A stretch of 64,000 nucleotides of DNA. Source: Malachius bipustulatus. Lineage: Eukaryota > Arthropoda > Insecta > Coleoptera > Melyridae. Location of the stretch: the NCBI GenBank assembly GCA_910589415.1, contig OU342637.1, positions 34,378,162-34,442,161 on the forward strand, in the 5' to 3' direction. The notes beneath the pieces were generated by a model, which was given only the letters and a program-made list of their open reading frames with translations, made no database searches and had not been told where the DNA came from. Of this stretch, positions 46,501 through 58,399 are shown piece after piece; positions within the stretch are counted from its first letter, which is position 1, and every line of letters begins with the position of its first letter. A program made the translations under genes and the position numbers.

Positions 46501-48860
46501 CACTAAATATAATCAAGTCTCCATTAATTAGTATAAAGCTTCAATCCTTGTTTACACAAGTTGACAAATCCGCTTAACAGGACAAAACAGTAGCTTAATA
46601 CCAAGTGTGAGCATCCCATTGGACATTAAACCGGCGAGAAGGAATTCGTAACCGGAACGCTTTCAACTAGGGAATTCTCCAAGTTAGCTTAAACTTACAT
46701 AATAGCTCTAGTTCGATGGGCGTGAAATAATTCAATTATTTCTCCGTTTGGATTCTTAGGCTCAAATAAGTTTCACGGACATTTCTAATAAGGCTTAAGG
46801 AATTTATCGCTGTGTAGTGATAGCTGGATTGAGGATTAGGCGACACAGGGGGAGTCATTTTCTGGGAATTGCTACAACTTGGAAACAGTTGGACACTTCT
46901 TAATGCATAGTGACAGGTCTAAGTTTTCACCGAGATTTGAACAGTTAACAACTGAATTATTATTTCATACAATCTTAGAAACTTTCCTCGATTACTTAGG
47001 ATGTGTCAGCTCGCCTTGTTTCTAAGTACAGTAATTAAATTCACGAGGATATGGGTAAGGTCGTGAAGATTTATAAATTTACCATATCCTACCATTATTA
47101 TAAGGGTTAAGATTTTTCACTGCATTATGCAGCGGAACCCTCCAAATAATAAAATCCTTACTTTGTCATGCGGCTGTAATAGCCATAAAACGAACTGAAA
47201 ATAATTATTATAAACTGGAAGATAATTTGGATGCAAATCGATTCAGATATGTAATAAATCATAAGAATGTGGTGATATATCAACAAAAAATAAACTTTTC
47301 GAACGCATAAATTAAATCCCCTGTTACATAAAATAATAGAGAAAAATTGGATGTAGATAAGAGTGAAGCGTCAGGCAAATCTGAAACTCAGATTACCGGA
47401 TTGCCGTTATAAGTTTCCCATTTTCTCCCCTTATTAATGCCATCCAGGCGCCTCTCATTTGCACAAAATCATTAATCAAATATTCTCCAGAATCAATTCC
47501 CAAAGTTGCAATCTCACTGATTTATTACAGTCTTATTTGTACGTGCCTTAAAGACGAACGAATCTCTTGTTGGACTCGATCGAGCAGGTATTATTCTTAC
47601 TAATGGATCCAACTTTTGTGTATCGTCTTCTATGGAAAGATCTTTTCAAACTATGGTACACAATATTGTTCAGGAATCGAGTGGTTTTATTAGACTTATA
47701 ATAATTGAAGCAGAAAATATAATAGATACAACTGGGATTAATTTTCTCCTCTGGATATCTCACTGCAGATTCCTTAGAAGAGGATCACAAAAGTTAGGAT
47801 GTTCATTTCTTAAGTCGAGTTTATTATTACTTAGTTTTGTGTTCCTGTTTTTGAAGAAATGTCCTTGTTATGCCAATTCAAAAATTGTTTAAAAACTTTC
47901 GAAATTCTTTTTGGCCTATTTTTATGGTAATTTTTTGGCTCTCATTTTCACTTGGGGGACTATGCGCCTTTTTGTTAGCGGACGAGACAATTCAATGCAA
48001 CCCCCTTCCGGTTAATTTCAGCTCGCTTCGACTTGGGCCGCGATTGGATGGAATATTTACATTTCTACAATTGACAGGAGTTGAGATTAGTCTAGCGAAT
48101 TGGACGCTTCCACTTGATACCCGCATGTTATCAAGTTTCATCGCGCTTAAAAGCACTGTGTGTACAACGGAGAGGTGAAGACTATTTCAATTTATGTAAA
48201 ATCGACTCTCACTTCCCTTGGGTGGATAACTGTGAATACTGTGATTGAAATAACCTTCGTTCTTTGCTTGAGACATATAATAATGTACTATAATGTGAGC
48301 ATTTCAGTTCATAATACCACGATGTAGATAGGTTACGGTGTACCTACTCACAGGCCGCTCTTGCCGTTGCTGATAACGGCACAGCGCGTCGCACAAGGTA
48401 GTTTGATTTCACTGGCGGCCGCCACCGAGGCGCTACTGTTTCATCTAGTCTGACTGCCGGGCGGCCAGGCCGCGTTACAAATGGTAAAATCAGGACTTGA
48501 TCAGCTGAGTGACTGTTTTGTGATATATATTTTGGTAATATAATAATATATTTTTGTAAGTCGTGAATTTTCACCTCCATTCAACTTTTGATTTTGTCAG
48601 TATAAGAATTTTTCATCAATAGCGAAATACATAATTCCGTAGGTAGGTATATTAACCATTCCAAATGAGTTTTTTTTACACAGGATAATTTTTAAAGAAC
48701 TAAATCGAGGCAGTTGGCTTCGTGTTCGAGCAATTTATCAACGACTATCACTTGATAAAAACGCCAAAATGAACCGGGACGGCGATAGCAAATTTCAAAT
48801 CATCTTTTTGTAGGCAGCGTTCTTCTCAAAAAAGACCAGATAGCCGGAGAATTGATAATG
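43536..48860. other. intergenic DNA
   Basis: No gene is supported. A 102-codon frame at 47870-48178 has a hydrophobic stretch but no family resemblance. A GC-richer patch at about 45115-45360 has no readable domain. Confidence 0.45.
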
Positions 48861-48866
48861 AGTCGC

Positions 48867-49045
48867 TATAAAAGCCGTAATATTATTTTCAAAAAGGAAC
48901 TTGAAAATTCGACTTCATCGAGTGCGCCTCGGAACGCTCTGACCGCCGAGTTTATTTCGCCAATTGTGACTTATAAAGTATAAAGTAAATTGGTTTCGTG
49001 AAGAAGTTTGTGTTCCGACCGAGAGCCATCGTATCCGATCATAAG
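48867..49045 (+). promoter_or_regulatory. possible promoter and non-coding first exon
   Basis: TATAAAAG at 48867-48874 is followed by GC-richer sequence and, at 49045/49046, by AAG-GTAGGT, an acceptable 5' splice site. A start about 30 bases after the TATA box would give an exon of about 150 bases without a long open frame. The promoter of a host transcript and the U3/R part of an LTR are both possible. Confidence 0.3.
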
Positions 49046-49122
49046 GTAGGTGCCTTTTAATTCAATTCCCTATTTATTTACTTGGTACTGTCGTCGTCAT
49101 TGTCATCCGTCACCGCTCGTCT

Positions 49123-49453
49123 CCCCTGCTTTTCATTGCCCCTTACCCGCATTCCCGTTATAGCTGCGAACAAGGTAAGGCTGCGTTCTCTTGACGTCGT
49201 TGCAGGCTTGGCTTTGGTCAGGGGTGATTACGTCTCGGGACACAACCGGTCCGGTGTACGCGGAGTGGCATTAGCAACCAGTCCCCCGTCACCGTCAACG
49301 ATTTCAGGCTCGGCTTTGGTCGGGGGAAATCGTTGAGGTAAGACTTGGGAGTGCGCAGGAGGGAATGCTCATTACGCCCCAATTGCCCTTAGGCAACAAA
49401 GGCCTCGCGCCCAATCACGATTTCAGGCTTGGCTTTGGTTAAGGGCAATCGTG
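49123..49453 (+). ncRNA. three tandem pseudoknot-capable units
   Basis: A near-constant loop CAGGCTTGGCTTTGGT (one C in unit 2) occurs at 49203, 49305 and 49424. Around it, helix B pairs GACGT/ACGTC (49193/49230), CAACGATTT/AAATCGTTG (49296/49327) and CACGATT/AATCGTG (49416/49447). Upstream strands can form helix A with the bases just before the B 3' strand: CCCCTG/CAGGGG (49123/49219), CCCCCG/CGGGGG (49282/49321), GCCCTTA/TAAGGGC (49385/49440). The order A5', B5', A3', B3' is that of an H-type pseudoknot. No known RNA family was recognised, and transcription is unproven. Confidence 0.45.
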
Positions 49454-50289
49454 GGTTGCGTGCGGTGTCTGGTACCGGTCAAGTATCAGCCCTTACCTGA
49501 AATGCTGAAAACCACGTACTCGTAACCGTCGTGTCCCCCATCACACTGCGCCGATCAAGACGACGCGGCACCGAATGACCTCACCACGCCGCCGAAGTAA
49601 GATTTGTGTTATCCGCCGGTCTTAAGCTCTCCATCGCTCATAGCCAACCACTCTCACCCGTTTAACGCTTTTTGCTCTGCCCGTACGACCGTGCCCTTCT
49701 AGGCACCTGTCACTCCATGTAACATTCGTCATTTGATTTGACAATTTATTATTATTCCTGCACGCCTGCTGCATCAGGCTGCGTTCTGTCTCAATTAAGT
49801 CGGTTAATAAATCACTGTTATTGTTATTTGACCGTAGTTATAATTTTACAGCTCCTTGGAACCCTTCATACTCGCCTACAGCTTAGCTCAACGGAAGTGT
49901 CATTTGACTCATTTGCACCGGGGAGCGCTTAAAGCCCGCTCTACCGAGTATTCAATTTTGCGATAACCTCATCTGACCCCTGGCATATTCCGTGTCTCCA
50001 TTGAGCTACCCTGGGACAAGGGCACGACAGCCGTGCCATTCAACGTGACACGAGTAAGTGGGAATCAAGAAACCTGCGAGTGTCTCTGCAACGCCCGATC
50101 CCTATTCTCAAGTCTAGGTACTCGTATATCAAGTTTAGTCCTGAGTACATCGTATACAAAAATTAGAGACTGCACATAAGTCTACGTGTTTCGAATGTAG
50201 GAAGCACAAATTCACTACGTAATAAACCTTTGGAATACACCTTATCCGGATATTGACCGTGGATAATAAAGAAAAGAATCCTCAAGAAT
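49454..50289. other. GC-richer non-coding sequence
   Basis: No reading frame with a recognisable domain. GGTTAATAAATCACTG near 49800 holds a polyadenylation-type AATAAA. On the minus strand, 50000-50160 may be the decayed end of the following non-LTR relic. Confidence 0.35.
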
Positions 50290-50849
50290 CTTTGTTTTGA
50301 ACCCTCTCAATAGCCTTCTCATCAACGTCATTAATAGGATGCCAAAATATTGCACCATCAATGTGTTAACATAAGGAAAAAGTATGAGTTCCTTAAAATC
50401 AAGTCAAGCATCCGATAAACAGAAGAAACCACACTTGAAAAACGATCCCTGAAAGATAGCACAGAATCAAATACAGTGCCAAGGTCTCTAATTTGGTCAA
50501 CACAAGCCAACGTATGATCATCAAAGGCATATGATTAAATATCGGGATTCTTTTTCCTTGTATACGTGACAGATCTACATTTATTATCATTTAAATTATT
50601 CAGACACCAGCGATGAACTGTGTCTAGTTGGCATTGAAGAAACTCACAGTCATCTTGACATCCAACAATAGTAAATATCTTGAGATCGTCTGCATATAGC
50701 AACCCCTCACACTTAATCAACGATGGCAGATCATCAATGAATAGAAGGAAAATAAGGGGCGCAAGATTGCTACCATGGGGAACGCCAGAAGTGTCAATAA
50801 ATAACTCCGAGCAATAACTAGCATTATGGACCCTGTAACGTCGACGCAA
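50290..50849 (-). pseudogene. Jockey/CR1-like non-LTR RT relic
   Basis: The minus strand gives SGVPHGSNLAP (usual form SGVPQGS), then LLYADDLKIF with the catalytic YADD (residues 52-55 of the 104-codon frame at 50535-50849). After a frameshift it continues with the thumb IRDLGTVFDSVLSFRDRF (about 50425-50490) and IERVQNKDS near 50310. The RT N-terminus and endonuclease are absent. The copy is truncated at 5' and frameshifted. Confidence 0.8.
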
Positions 50850-50920
50850 TAAATAAGACTTAATAAAACTGAGACTATCACGAAACTCTGATAGCAGTTT
50901 GTGGCAGAGGCATAAATGGT

Positions 50921-52160
50921 TCAGGGTCCACAGGGTGCAATTTTGACCCCGTCAGCGCACTCTATTACAAGATCAGAAGCTATTCTCGGATTGTCTAGAA
51001 CTGCTGGCATCACATCTTTATTTGTTAAAATTTTCATATTCCTATTTTCGATGTTCTTAGTCAGTTCTTTGTTAGCCGCTTGGAAAATGTTGGGGTGTTT
51101 TCCTAGGGGTGTAGTTATTTCGAAATATAGTTCCTGAGAGTAAACTCCCGCACCGGATCCGGTTTTTCTTCTTAGATCCATCAATATGGATTGATAGAGT
51201 ATGGGTTTGGCACCCTCCTCCTTCTTTAAGTACTTCATAGCTCTTATTCATTCGGTATATTAGAGGGATACAATCTGAGCATGCAAGAAGCACAGGCCCC
51301 TTCAACTGAGCCTCCCTTATGACGCAAGTATGTCCTATTGTTGTAATCTGTATGCAGAACCCATTGCCATTTTCTATACATATACCTAAGTGTAGAGACG
51401 GCAGGTTTAGTGCCGCATCTATTACGCTAGTTGGAGTGATATTCATAGTAGAGTATAGAGAGGCAAGCCACTCTTTGGACACACTCTAGGGGTGCTTGCG
51501 ATTTACTTGTCTCCTTTTCGGCAGCCAGACAAGGTATATCATAGCAGTGGTTATATTATAGCAGTGTATATCCACGGAGAGCCTTACCATAAGCACTCCG
51601 TCCAATCCAGGTGCCTTATATGGAAGAAATATTTTGATAGCCTTGACCACTTCTATTGTCTGGACCATCTCTTTGGCAATGTCCCATTTTTCTGCTTTGG
51701 GGAGTCTGTTTTGTTCTGCCCAGGGGCTGCCCAAGACAACTTTTCAGTTAGGGAACATTTGGGTTAGGAGGACTTCAGCTGGCTCTGCTGAGTCCATAGT
51801 GTAAGTCTAAGTCCATATCTTCCCTTTTCATGGCACCTATTTGATAAGTTGAGTCCTTGGAGAGCACCTTTTCTACTCGGGCGCCACTCTAGTGGATTTG
51901 ATTTTATTGCAAAAGCGTCTCCAAGACTCCCTTTGCGATTTACAAAGTTTGTTCTTGAACTCCATTCCGTGGTATTTATAGGCCAATCAGTTGGAGTCCT
52001 GGTTCTTATTTGCTGCTCTATTACATAGTTTACTGTCCTCCTTTTTTGCATCAGCGGGGGACCACCAAGGTCCTCCCCGAACCAACGGACCCTCCTTACA
52101 GGAGAGGATTTCTCGTAAGCAGAGATCATTGTTTCTGTCAGAAGACGGGCACTCCTTTCA
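50921..52160 (-). pseudogene. RNase H-bearing non-LTR relic with RT palm deleted
   Basis: The minus strand reads in order: a pre-RT segment with SLGDAFAIKSNPLEWRP (51764-52129); AIKIFLPYKAPGLDGV, the RT entry motif (51486-51734); then, directly, NITPTSVIDAALNLPSLHLG, the linker between RT and RNase H (51072-51482); HIDGSK; and after a frameshift SGAGVYSQELYFEI with NIFQAANKEL, the RNase H core. The roughly 1 kb that should hold the YADD palm and thumb is missing at about 51484. The family resembles RNase H-containing R1/Loa types. It is dead. Confidence 0.78.
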
Positions 52161-55100
52161 ACGTCCGCAATCTTCTCATGTTTGTTTGGAAGAATAGTAC
52201 AGCTTGCCCCAAGGCACCCCAGGCACTCCTCGTATTTAAACCACCTAGTGGACCCACCTGTATTGTATTTCTTCTATATTAGTGACTACCATATAGAAGG
52301 TTTAAAGTATGTGGTCTGGCATGGAGTGTTCCTTGGAGACTCGCCAGCTTAGAATATGGTTTGCAATCTGAAAATTTGCAAAAGATATTCCAGTCCAGTA
52401 AGATATTGCCTTTACTATTTCGCTTCTTGCTGCCCCATATAAATGATGTGCATTGCTATCAGTACTATTAATGAGGCTCTTGTTTTGCTGATTGGCATAT
52501 TCCACAGTACTGTCCAGAGTTCCTCTGGATACGACGAAATAACAGGCAACCTGTATTTAAGATGAATTTGGGCGATTGCCAAACTTAAAATTTCTTTCAG
52601 ATTTGGGTATGTTTTTATTTTTTATTTTTTTATATTTTATTTATTTGTATATTTTATTTTTAGCATTTTAAATTTCTCTATAGTAGAGGTTTTGTGGAAA
52701 AAATAACCGTGTAACATTTGATTCAGATACATTTTTTTTTTAGAAAATATCTTTAATTTTAATTGGGTCTACAACGCTCTATATTCGGAGTGCGCGAGTT
52801 AGTGATCACCCAGTAGAACTATTTGATGACGAATTTCGCGTTCCATCTACTTACATATCACGAAATTCCCACTTTTTAACAGGTTTCGGCGTAACGAGAG
52901 CGTTTCCGATAAAAAGCAATTAAATTGTAGTTTCGTGAAAAAGACCCATCTAGTACGCCGCAAATTATCATATCCAACAAAATAAAAAGGAACTAGACAT
53001 TGTAATGGAAATAAATGTCACGACCCATCTTTCCGCTCTCTTTATTTCAGGATGACTACTGGATTATCCGAGCGCCGGTGTGCTTTTCATATCCGCGTCC
53101 TTATTTTTACCACTTTTTTTTTCGTTTGATAGCGTCATTCAACGTTAAATACGATAATTTTTATTACCTTATCCAGGCTTTGTACCCTGCGATTATTGCT
53201 AAATTATGAGAGTCACCGAATCTGACTCTAAATCCCTTCCTCATAACGAATTTCTAATTCCTTAATTGAATAAATTCATTTCGAACAAGCACCGCTCAAC
53301 GTGACACTAAGGATGAGCTGATATTTGTAGCTGTGACTATTAACCGTTAAATTCAACTACATATACATAATTCGGTTCGAAATAAAAAAAAAGAGCCCCT
53401 CAATTTACAGAAAACCTTCTAGTCCAGCAATCGCTACATTAGAGTATTTTTTTATTAATCCAATTACGAATATTGCTGCCAGGTAATTGAGGAAAATTGA
53501 TATTGTTGAGTATAAGTATTGTAAAAACTTTAGTTAAATACTTTGGAAACGTGTCGTAAAATGAATATAAAAATAGCTTTTTCGATCGATTTCGTATACT
53601 GGGAATTGGAACCTGAGATAGTAGCAGTTACTGAAATCACTGTTATAAATTTTATTAATTTAAAGTTTTTTTTTTAATAGCAGATTATATACCATGAGTC
53701 AATAATGATAAAAATATACGAACCGAGCCGCATAAGCGGCGAAGGAGTATTATTTTGCGGTAATAATACCTATCATTATTGCGAGTAGTATACTTTACTT
53801 TATCTACGATTAAACAGTAAGAGTAAAAGACATAATTTTGTTATAATTTCATTTTCCAATAAGGGCGATAATTTTGGTACAATCCATAAATTGTATGGAT
53901 GAAATGGACAAATTTAATGAAATGTTAACATTATTAGTACCAGTATTTTCAATAGTAATGTTTTCATTACGAATAGCAATGGAGTTTGCGGTGGAAGTTG
54001 TGTTTTAGATTTGTTTCCCATTATTCCCGCATCATTAACCCCTAAGGGATAATGGTCATGATTGTATGCCAAAAATGACAGATATAATACCACATTATGT
54101 ATTAGTCGTAGATAAATTCATTTATTGAAGTATTTTGTTAATCCGTAAATTTGATCTCAAATATGTAGCTCATTTTCAACTGGTGCTGAATTGGTGCCCC
54201 GGGATGATTATTTGATGCCTTGCAGCGCATTTCACAAATAGTTTCTGACTACATAAATATTTATTGCCGAAACCGGCTTCATGTGTACCTACAGATATTT
54301 AGCTAATGTTAAAGTGACAGCTCAGCTATAATCCAATTCCTGCTGAATCCTACTGGACCTGAAAGATCAGTAAATCCTGAAATGATTGAAATGCATGTCA
54401 CGAGTCTTAATGAAAAATAGGCAAGTAGTGTGCAAGGAAGTAAAAAGTAACTACATGTCGAGACAATATAATAGTAATCGTGACCGTAAATACCCCATCT
54501 CGTTCTTGGCAGGAAGGCAAACCTGGCCGGGGAGCTGAAAGGACAGCAACAGCTCCTGAAATGACTGATGACTCCTCTCACATTGTGTGAATTCCAAATT
54601 TTAAACGGCCTGGTGCGTGTAAAATGTAATTTAGGCTGCTGCTGGCAATTTAGTGCCTGGCCATGTTAAACTCAGGTTGAGCTGAGTTTGCAGGTCAGCG
54701 ATCTAATATAACCGCCTTCCGTAAATCCGGGGTTTTCCTTTATTATCTAATAAAGGACAAATATATCTCTTAACGTAAGAGATTGTTTTGGAAATAAGTT
54801 GAAATGAATGGCGGGTAGGTGTTAAGTTATAAAGTATAATAGTGTTGGACTTGTCACTTTTTGGGACATCTTCCTTACTCAAAATGCGATTAAATTCATC
54901 GAGAATGTTTATAAAAGGCGTTTATGCTCTTTAACCATTTTAAAGCTATATAAAAGAAATCCTTCTCATTAATAAATATATAACTAGGCTAGAATCCTCT
55001 GAAAAGAAAATATGCATAGATCTCATTCCTTAACGTTTTCATTAAAAATAGGTATTTTCGTAATGCTTTTGAAAATATGAAAGGGATTAGAAGAATCATT

Positions 55101-55550
55101 ACCGGTGCGGTTGCTAACAAGGAGTGCAATGTCATCTCATCTCACATAGGATTCGCTAGAAGAGATAATAATTGCTTCTTCAGACTTTTCAGGCAAAAGC
55201 TCGGAGATTTTGCCTTTTTCATGCAGAGCGTATTTTCTATTCACCGCCGCTTGAAAATATACGCCTGGAACTGGAAAACAACGAACAACTCGTACCAGTT
55301 AGCGGAAGTGTCCCTCGGGAATATGTGAATAATATTTCTTTGATGTTGTCCAACGATAAGCGTAAATTAAATACGCAGCCACTGATTTTTACTCCCTTTT
55401 AGTTGATGGCCGTATCTTAATTTATATTTGGGTCTGTAATAAATCTGTATCACTTTAAATGTTGTGATTTGTTGTAATTTGTAGGAAGTTATGCAGTCCC
55501 CTTTAATGAGTAAAATTATCATATTCTGATGCATACAATTATTGTTTGTA
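52161..55550. other. intergenic DNA
   Basis: No gene or clear element is supported. T-rich tracts occur near 52610-52670. Confidence 0.45.
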
Positions 55551-57468
55551 CAGGGTGGGCAGATAAGGATGCAAAGTGCTGTATCTCGGAAACTATTCGT
55601 CATAGAGACTTGCGTTAAAAAATGTTTAGATTAAAGTGGCAAAAAAAAAAATCCTGGAAATTATTTTGATGTTTCCAAGATTGTCGCCAGGCGGCGTAGC
55701 CGCGCTCTAAAACCTTTAAAGTGATCTTTCACTGAAATCCACCCAGTAAATGTATCAAAAAAATATATGCGTTTTAAATCCAAGCTTTATTCGAGTAATT
55801 TTTGTCTAGCACTTTTTGAAATATCTACTAAAATGAAGTGGTGGGGGGTGATTGAATGTTTTTGTAAATAAACAGCTATAACTCCTAAACAACTGAACGG
55901 ATTTTAACAAACTTGGTCTCATTGGAAAAAACATTTATTACTCCATTAAGCCCATCTTACCCGGTATATGCCTGATTTTTAGTGATGGCGCTAGAGGGCG
56001 TTATTTGATATAATAACAGATGATTGCAAAATTCTCTGAAAAGTTAAATGCAATAATACTACTATTTTTCCATAGAAGTCTAGAGAAATGATACCTAAAT
56101 AGGCTAGTAAAAACCGTATCTCGATATCTTATTCCTAGCCTAAAATATCGAAGAAAGAAAATTTTGTTATAATAAAATTTTAAAAAGACGCCATTACACC
56201 ATTACACCGGTATTTATTCTTACTTATTCTTTTTTCAAGAATCAGTGATGAAATTTAATATTTAAATTGAAATTTAAATAAAATTTTATAATTTTTAAAT
56301 AATAAAAAAACAAAAAAAGTGTAGGGGCATAATAAACAAAAAGGACCGATTTTGAAATAAAATACTTCTTATGAAAATTCATTAATTTTCCTGTGTTAGG
56401 AGAAAATAGTTTTCAGGGCAGTGGTGTTATTAATAGCAATTTGGTTGAATTTTCTAACCTTTGTTTTTTTTTTTTATTTAACTTACCTACATTAATTGAG
56501 TTACATATTTTAGTTAATTTCCTCGTTTATTTCCTTTTGTTTATTTTGTTCTTGTTTCCTGGGTAACCTTTGATAATGCAATTTTTGTTTTATAGACGAT
56601 AATTGCTACAAAAATCGTAGTTTACAGACGATAAGTCAGACGACAAATGTTGTTTTTTTTGGAGGACAAGTTTATTTCAGACGATAGGAATTATAAAATT
56701 GTTATTTACAGACGATAACATAGAAACAGGATATAAAAAAATTAAATTTTATAGACAAGAGGCTAAAAATAACTGCAGACAAAACACGGAAAAGATATTA
56801 AGATGACAAATGCAAAAAATGGTGTAATGGCGTCTTTTTTAAATTTTATTATAACAAAATTTTCTTTCTTCGATATTTTAGGCTAGGAATAAGATATCGA
56901 GATAAGGTTTTCTCTACCTATTTAGGTATCATTTCTCTACATTTCTATGGAAAAATAGTTATATTATTGCATTTAACTTTTCAGAGAATTGTGCAATCTT
57001 CTGTTATTATATCAAAAAACGCCCTCTAGCGGCATCACTAAAAATCAGGCATATACTGGGTAAGATGGGCTTGATGGAGTAATAAATGCTTTTTCCAATG
57101 AGACCAAGTTTGTTAAAATCCGTTCAGTTGTTTAGGAGTTATAGCTGTTTATTTACAAAAACATTCAATCACCCCCCACCACTTCATTTTAGTAGATATT
57201 TCAAAAAGTGCTAGACAAAAATTACTCGAATAAAGCTTGGATTTAAAACGCGTATATTTTTTTGATACATTTACTGGGTGAATTTCAGTGAAAGATCACT
57301 TTAAATGTTTTAGAGCGCGGCTACGCCGCCTGGCGGCAATCTTGGAAACCTGAAAATAATTTCCAGGATTTTTTTTTGACCACTTTAATCTAAACATTTT
57401 TTAACGCAAGTCTCTATGACGAATAGTTTCCGAGATACAGCACTTTGCATTCTTATCTGCCCACCCTG
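55551..57468. mobile_element. 1.9-kb foldback MITE-like element
   Basis: The ends CAGGGTGGGCAGATAAG and CTTATCTGCCCACCCTG are TA-flanked. The arms of about 650 bp (55551-56200 and 56821-57468) are inverted copies with few mismatches, meeting GGCGTCTTTTT...GGTGTAATGG at the inner edge. The 620-bp spacer (56201-56820) is AT-rich and repeats AGACGATA several times. There is no coding capacity. Confidence 0.88.
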
Positions 57469-57575
57469 TACATGGTGTTTATCCCGTAATATGTGGGCAA
57501 TCTTCAAAAACTGATCTGCTTTAACATCTAAAAAATTTCATATCCTCCGTAAAATTTAAAATTACCGTATACTTA

Positions 57576-58009
57576 CAGGGTAAGGCGCGAGAACCTTCGG
57601 ACATTTCTATATGGAGAAGTGCTGGGAGTAGAAGTCTAAAAATTTGTACATGTATAATTTCAATTTCGACGATCTGAACTAAAAACTTACAGCCCCACAC
57701 CACTTCCGGTTATACCGGCAGCTGCCATCAACTTTTCTTTAAATAGGACACCTTATTACATTTTCAGATTGCCTAAAAAAAGTAATAAAAATGGTAAAAA
57801 TGGTATCTTACCTTTACACTTAGTATCCTTTTTTATGTGGATGAAATTTATATAAAAAGTGATGGGAAATCAGCAATTTTCATATCTTGTACAAAATCAA
57901 AAAACAAAAAAAAAAAAACAAAAAAGGAAATCAAACGTAAACATTTTTAGACTTCTACTCCCAACACTTCTTCATATAAAAATGCTTTAAGGTTCTCGCG
58001 CCTCACCTG
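57576..58009. mobile_element. MITE with about 75-bp TIRs
   Basis: CAGGGTAAGGCGCGAGAACC and GGTTCTCGCGCCTCACCTG are inverted and TA-flanked. Pairing continues to AGACTTCTACTCCCA. The interior contains ACACCTTATTACATTTTCAG, a piece related to the arm of family 1 (5073-5677). Confidence 0.78.
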
Positions 58010-58097
58010 TAGATCGGTAATGGAGCGTTTGCGGTTCCATGTTTGTATGAAATTTTGCTCATGGAAAATGACGAAAAATTACCTCCTTATGCATATA

Positions 58098-58398
58098 CAG
58101 GGTGTTGATTTTCAAAGCGGGCCATAGGGAATTAGCAAAGCGAAAGTGGTTTTTAAGGATTTCTGCTCGCCGTTTAAACTGACAGTAATGGTTTTGCGGT
58201 ATCAAAACGAAGCAAAAAATATTACCCATAGCGTTTGATATCAGAAATTAGTTGAATTTCACATTGTTTTCCCAAACTATTTAGTAAAATTTCAAGTAAT
58301 TTTCAATGTTTAATAAAAAATAGCAACAAAGAAAAAAAAATATAATGTTCATAATGCTAAGCTAATTCCCTATGACCCGCTTGAAAATCAACACACTG
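58098..58398. mobile_element. short CAGGGTG MITE, 301 bp
   Basis: CAGGGTGTTGATTTTCAAGC-type left end and TTGAAAATCAACACACTG right end, TA-flanked. Pairing extends about 45 bp through GGGCCATAGGGAATTAGC. Confidence 0.8.
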
Positions 58399-58399
58399 T

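Noticed and set aside
47870..48178. 102-codon frame with a hydrophobic stretch
   Set aside because: No homology pattern or splice context was seen, and a hydrophobic run is common in AT-rich chance frames.
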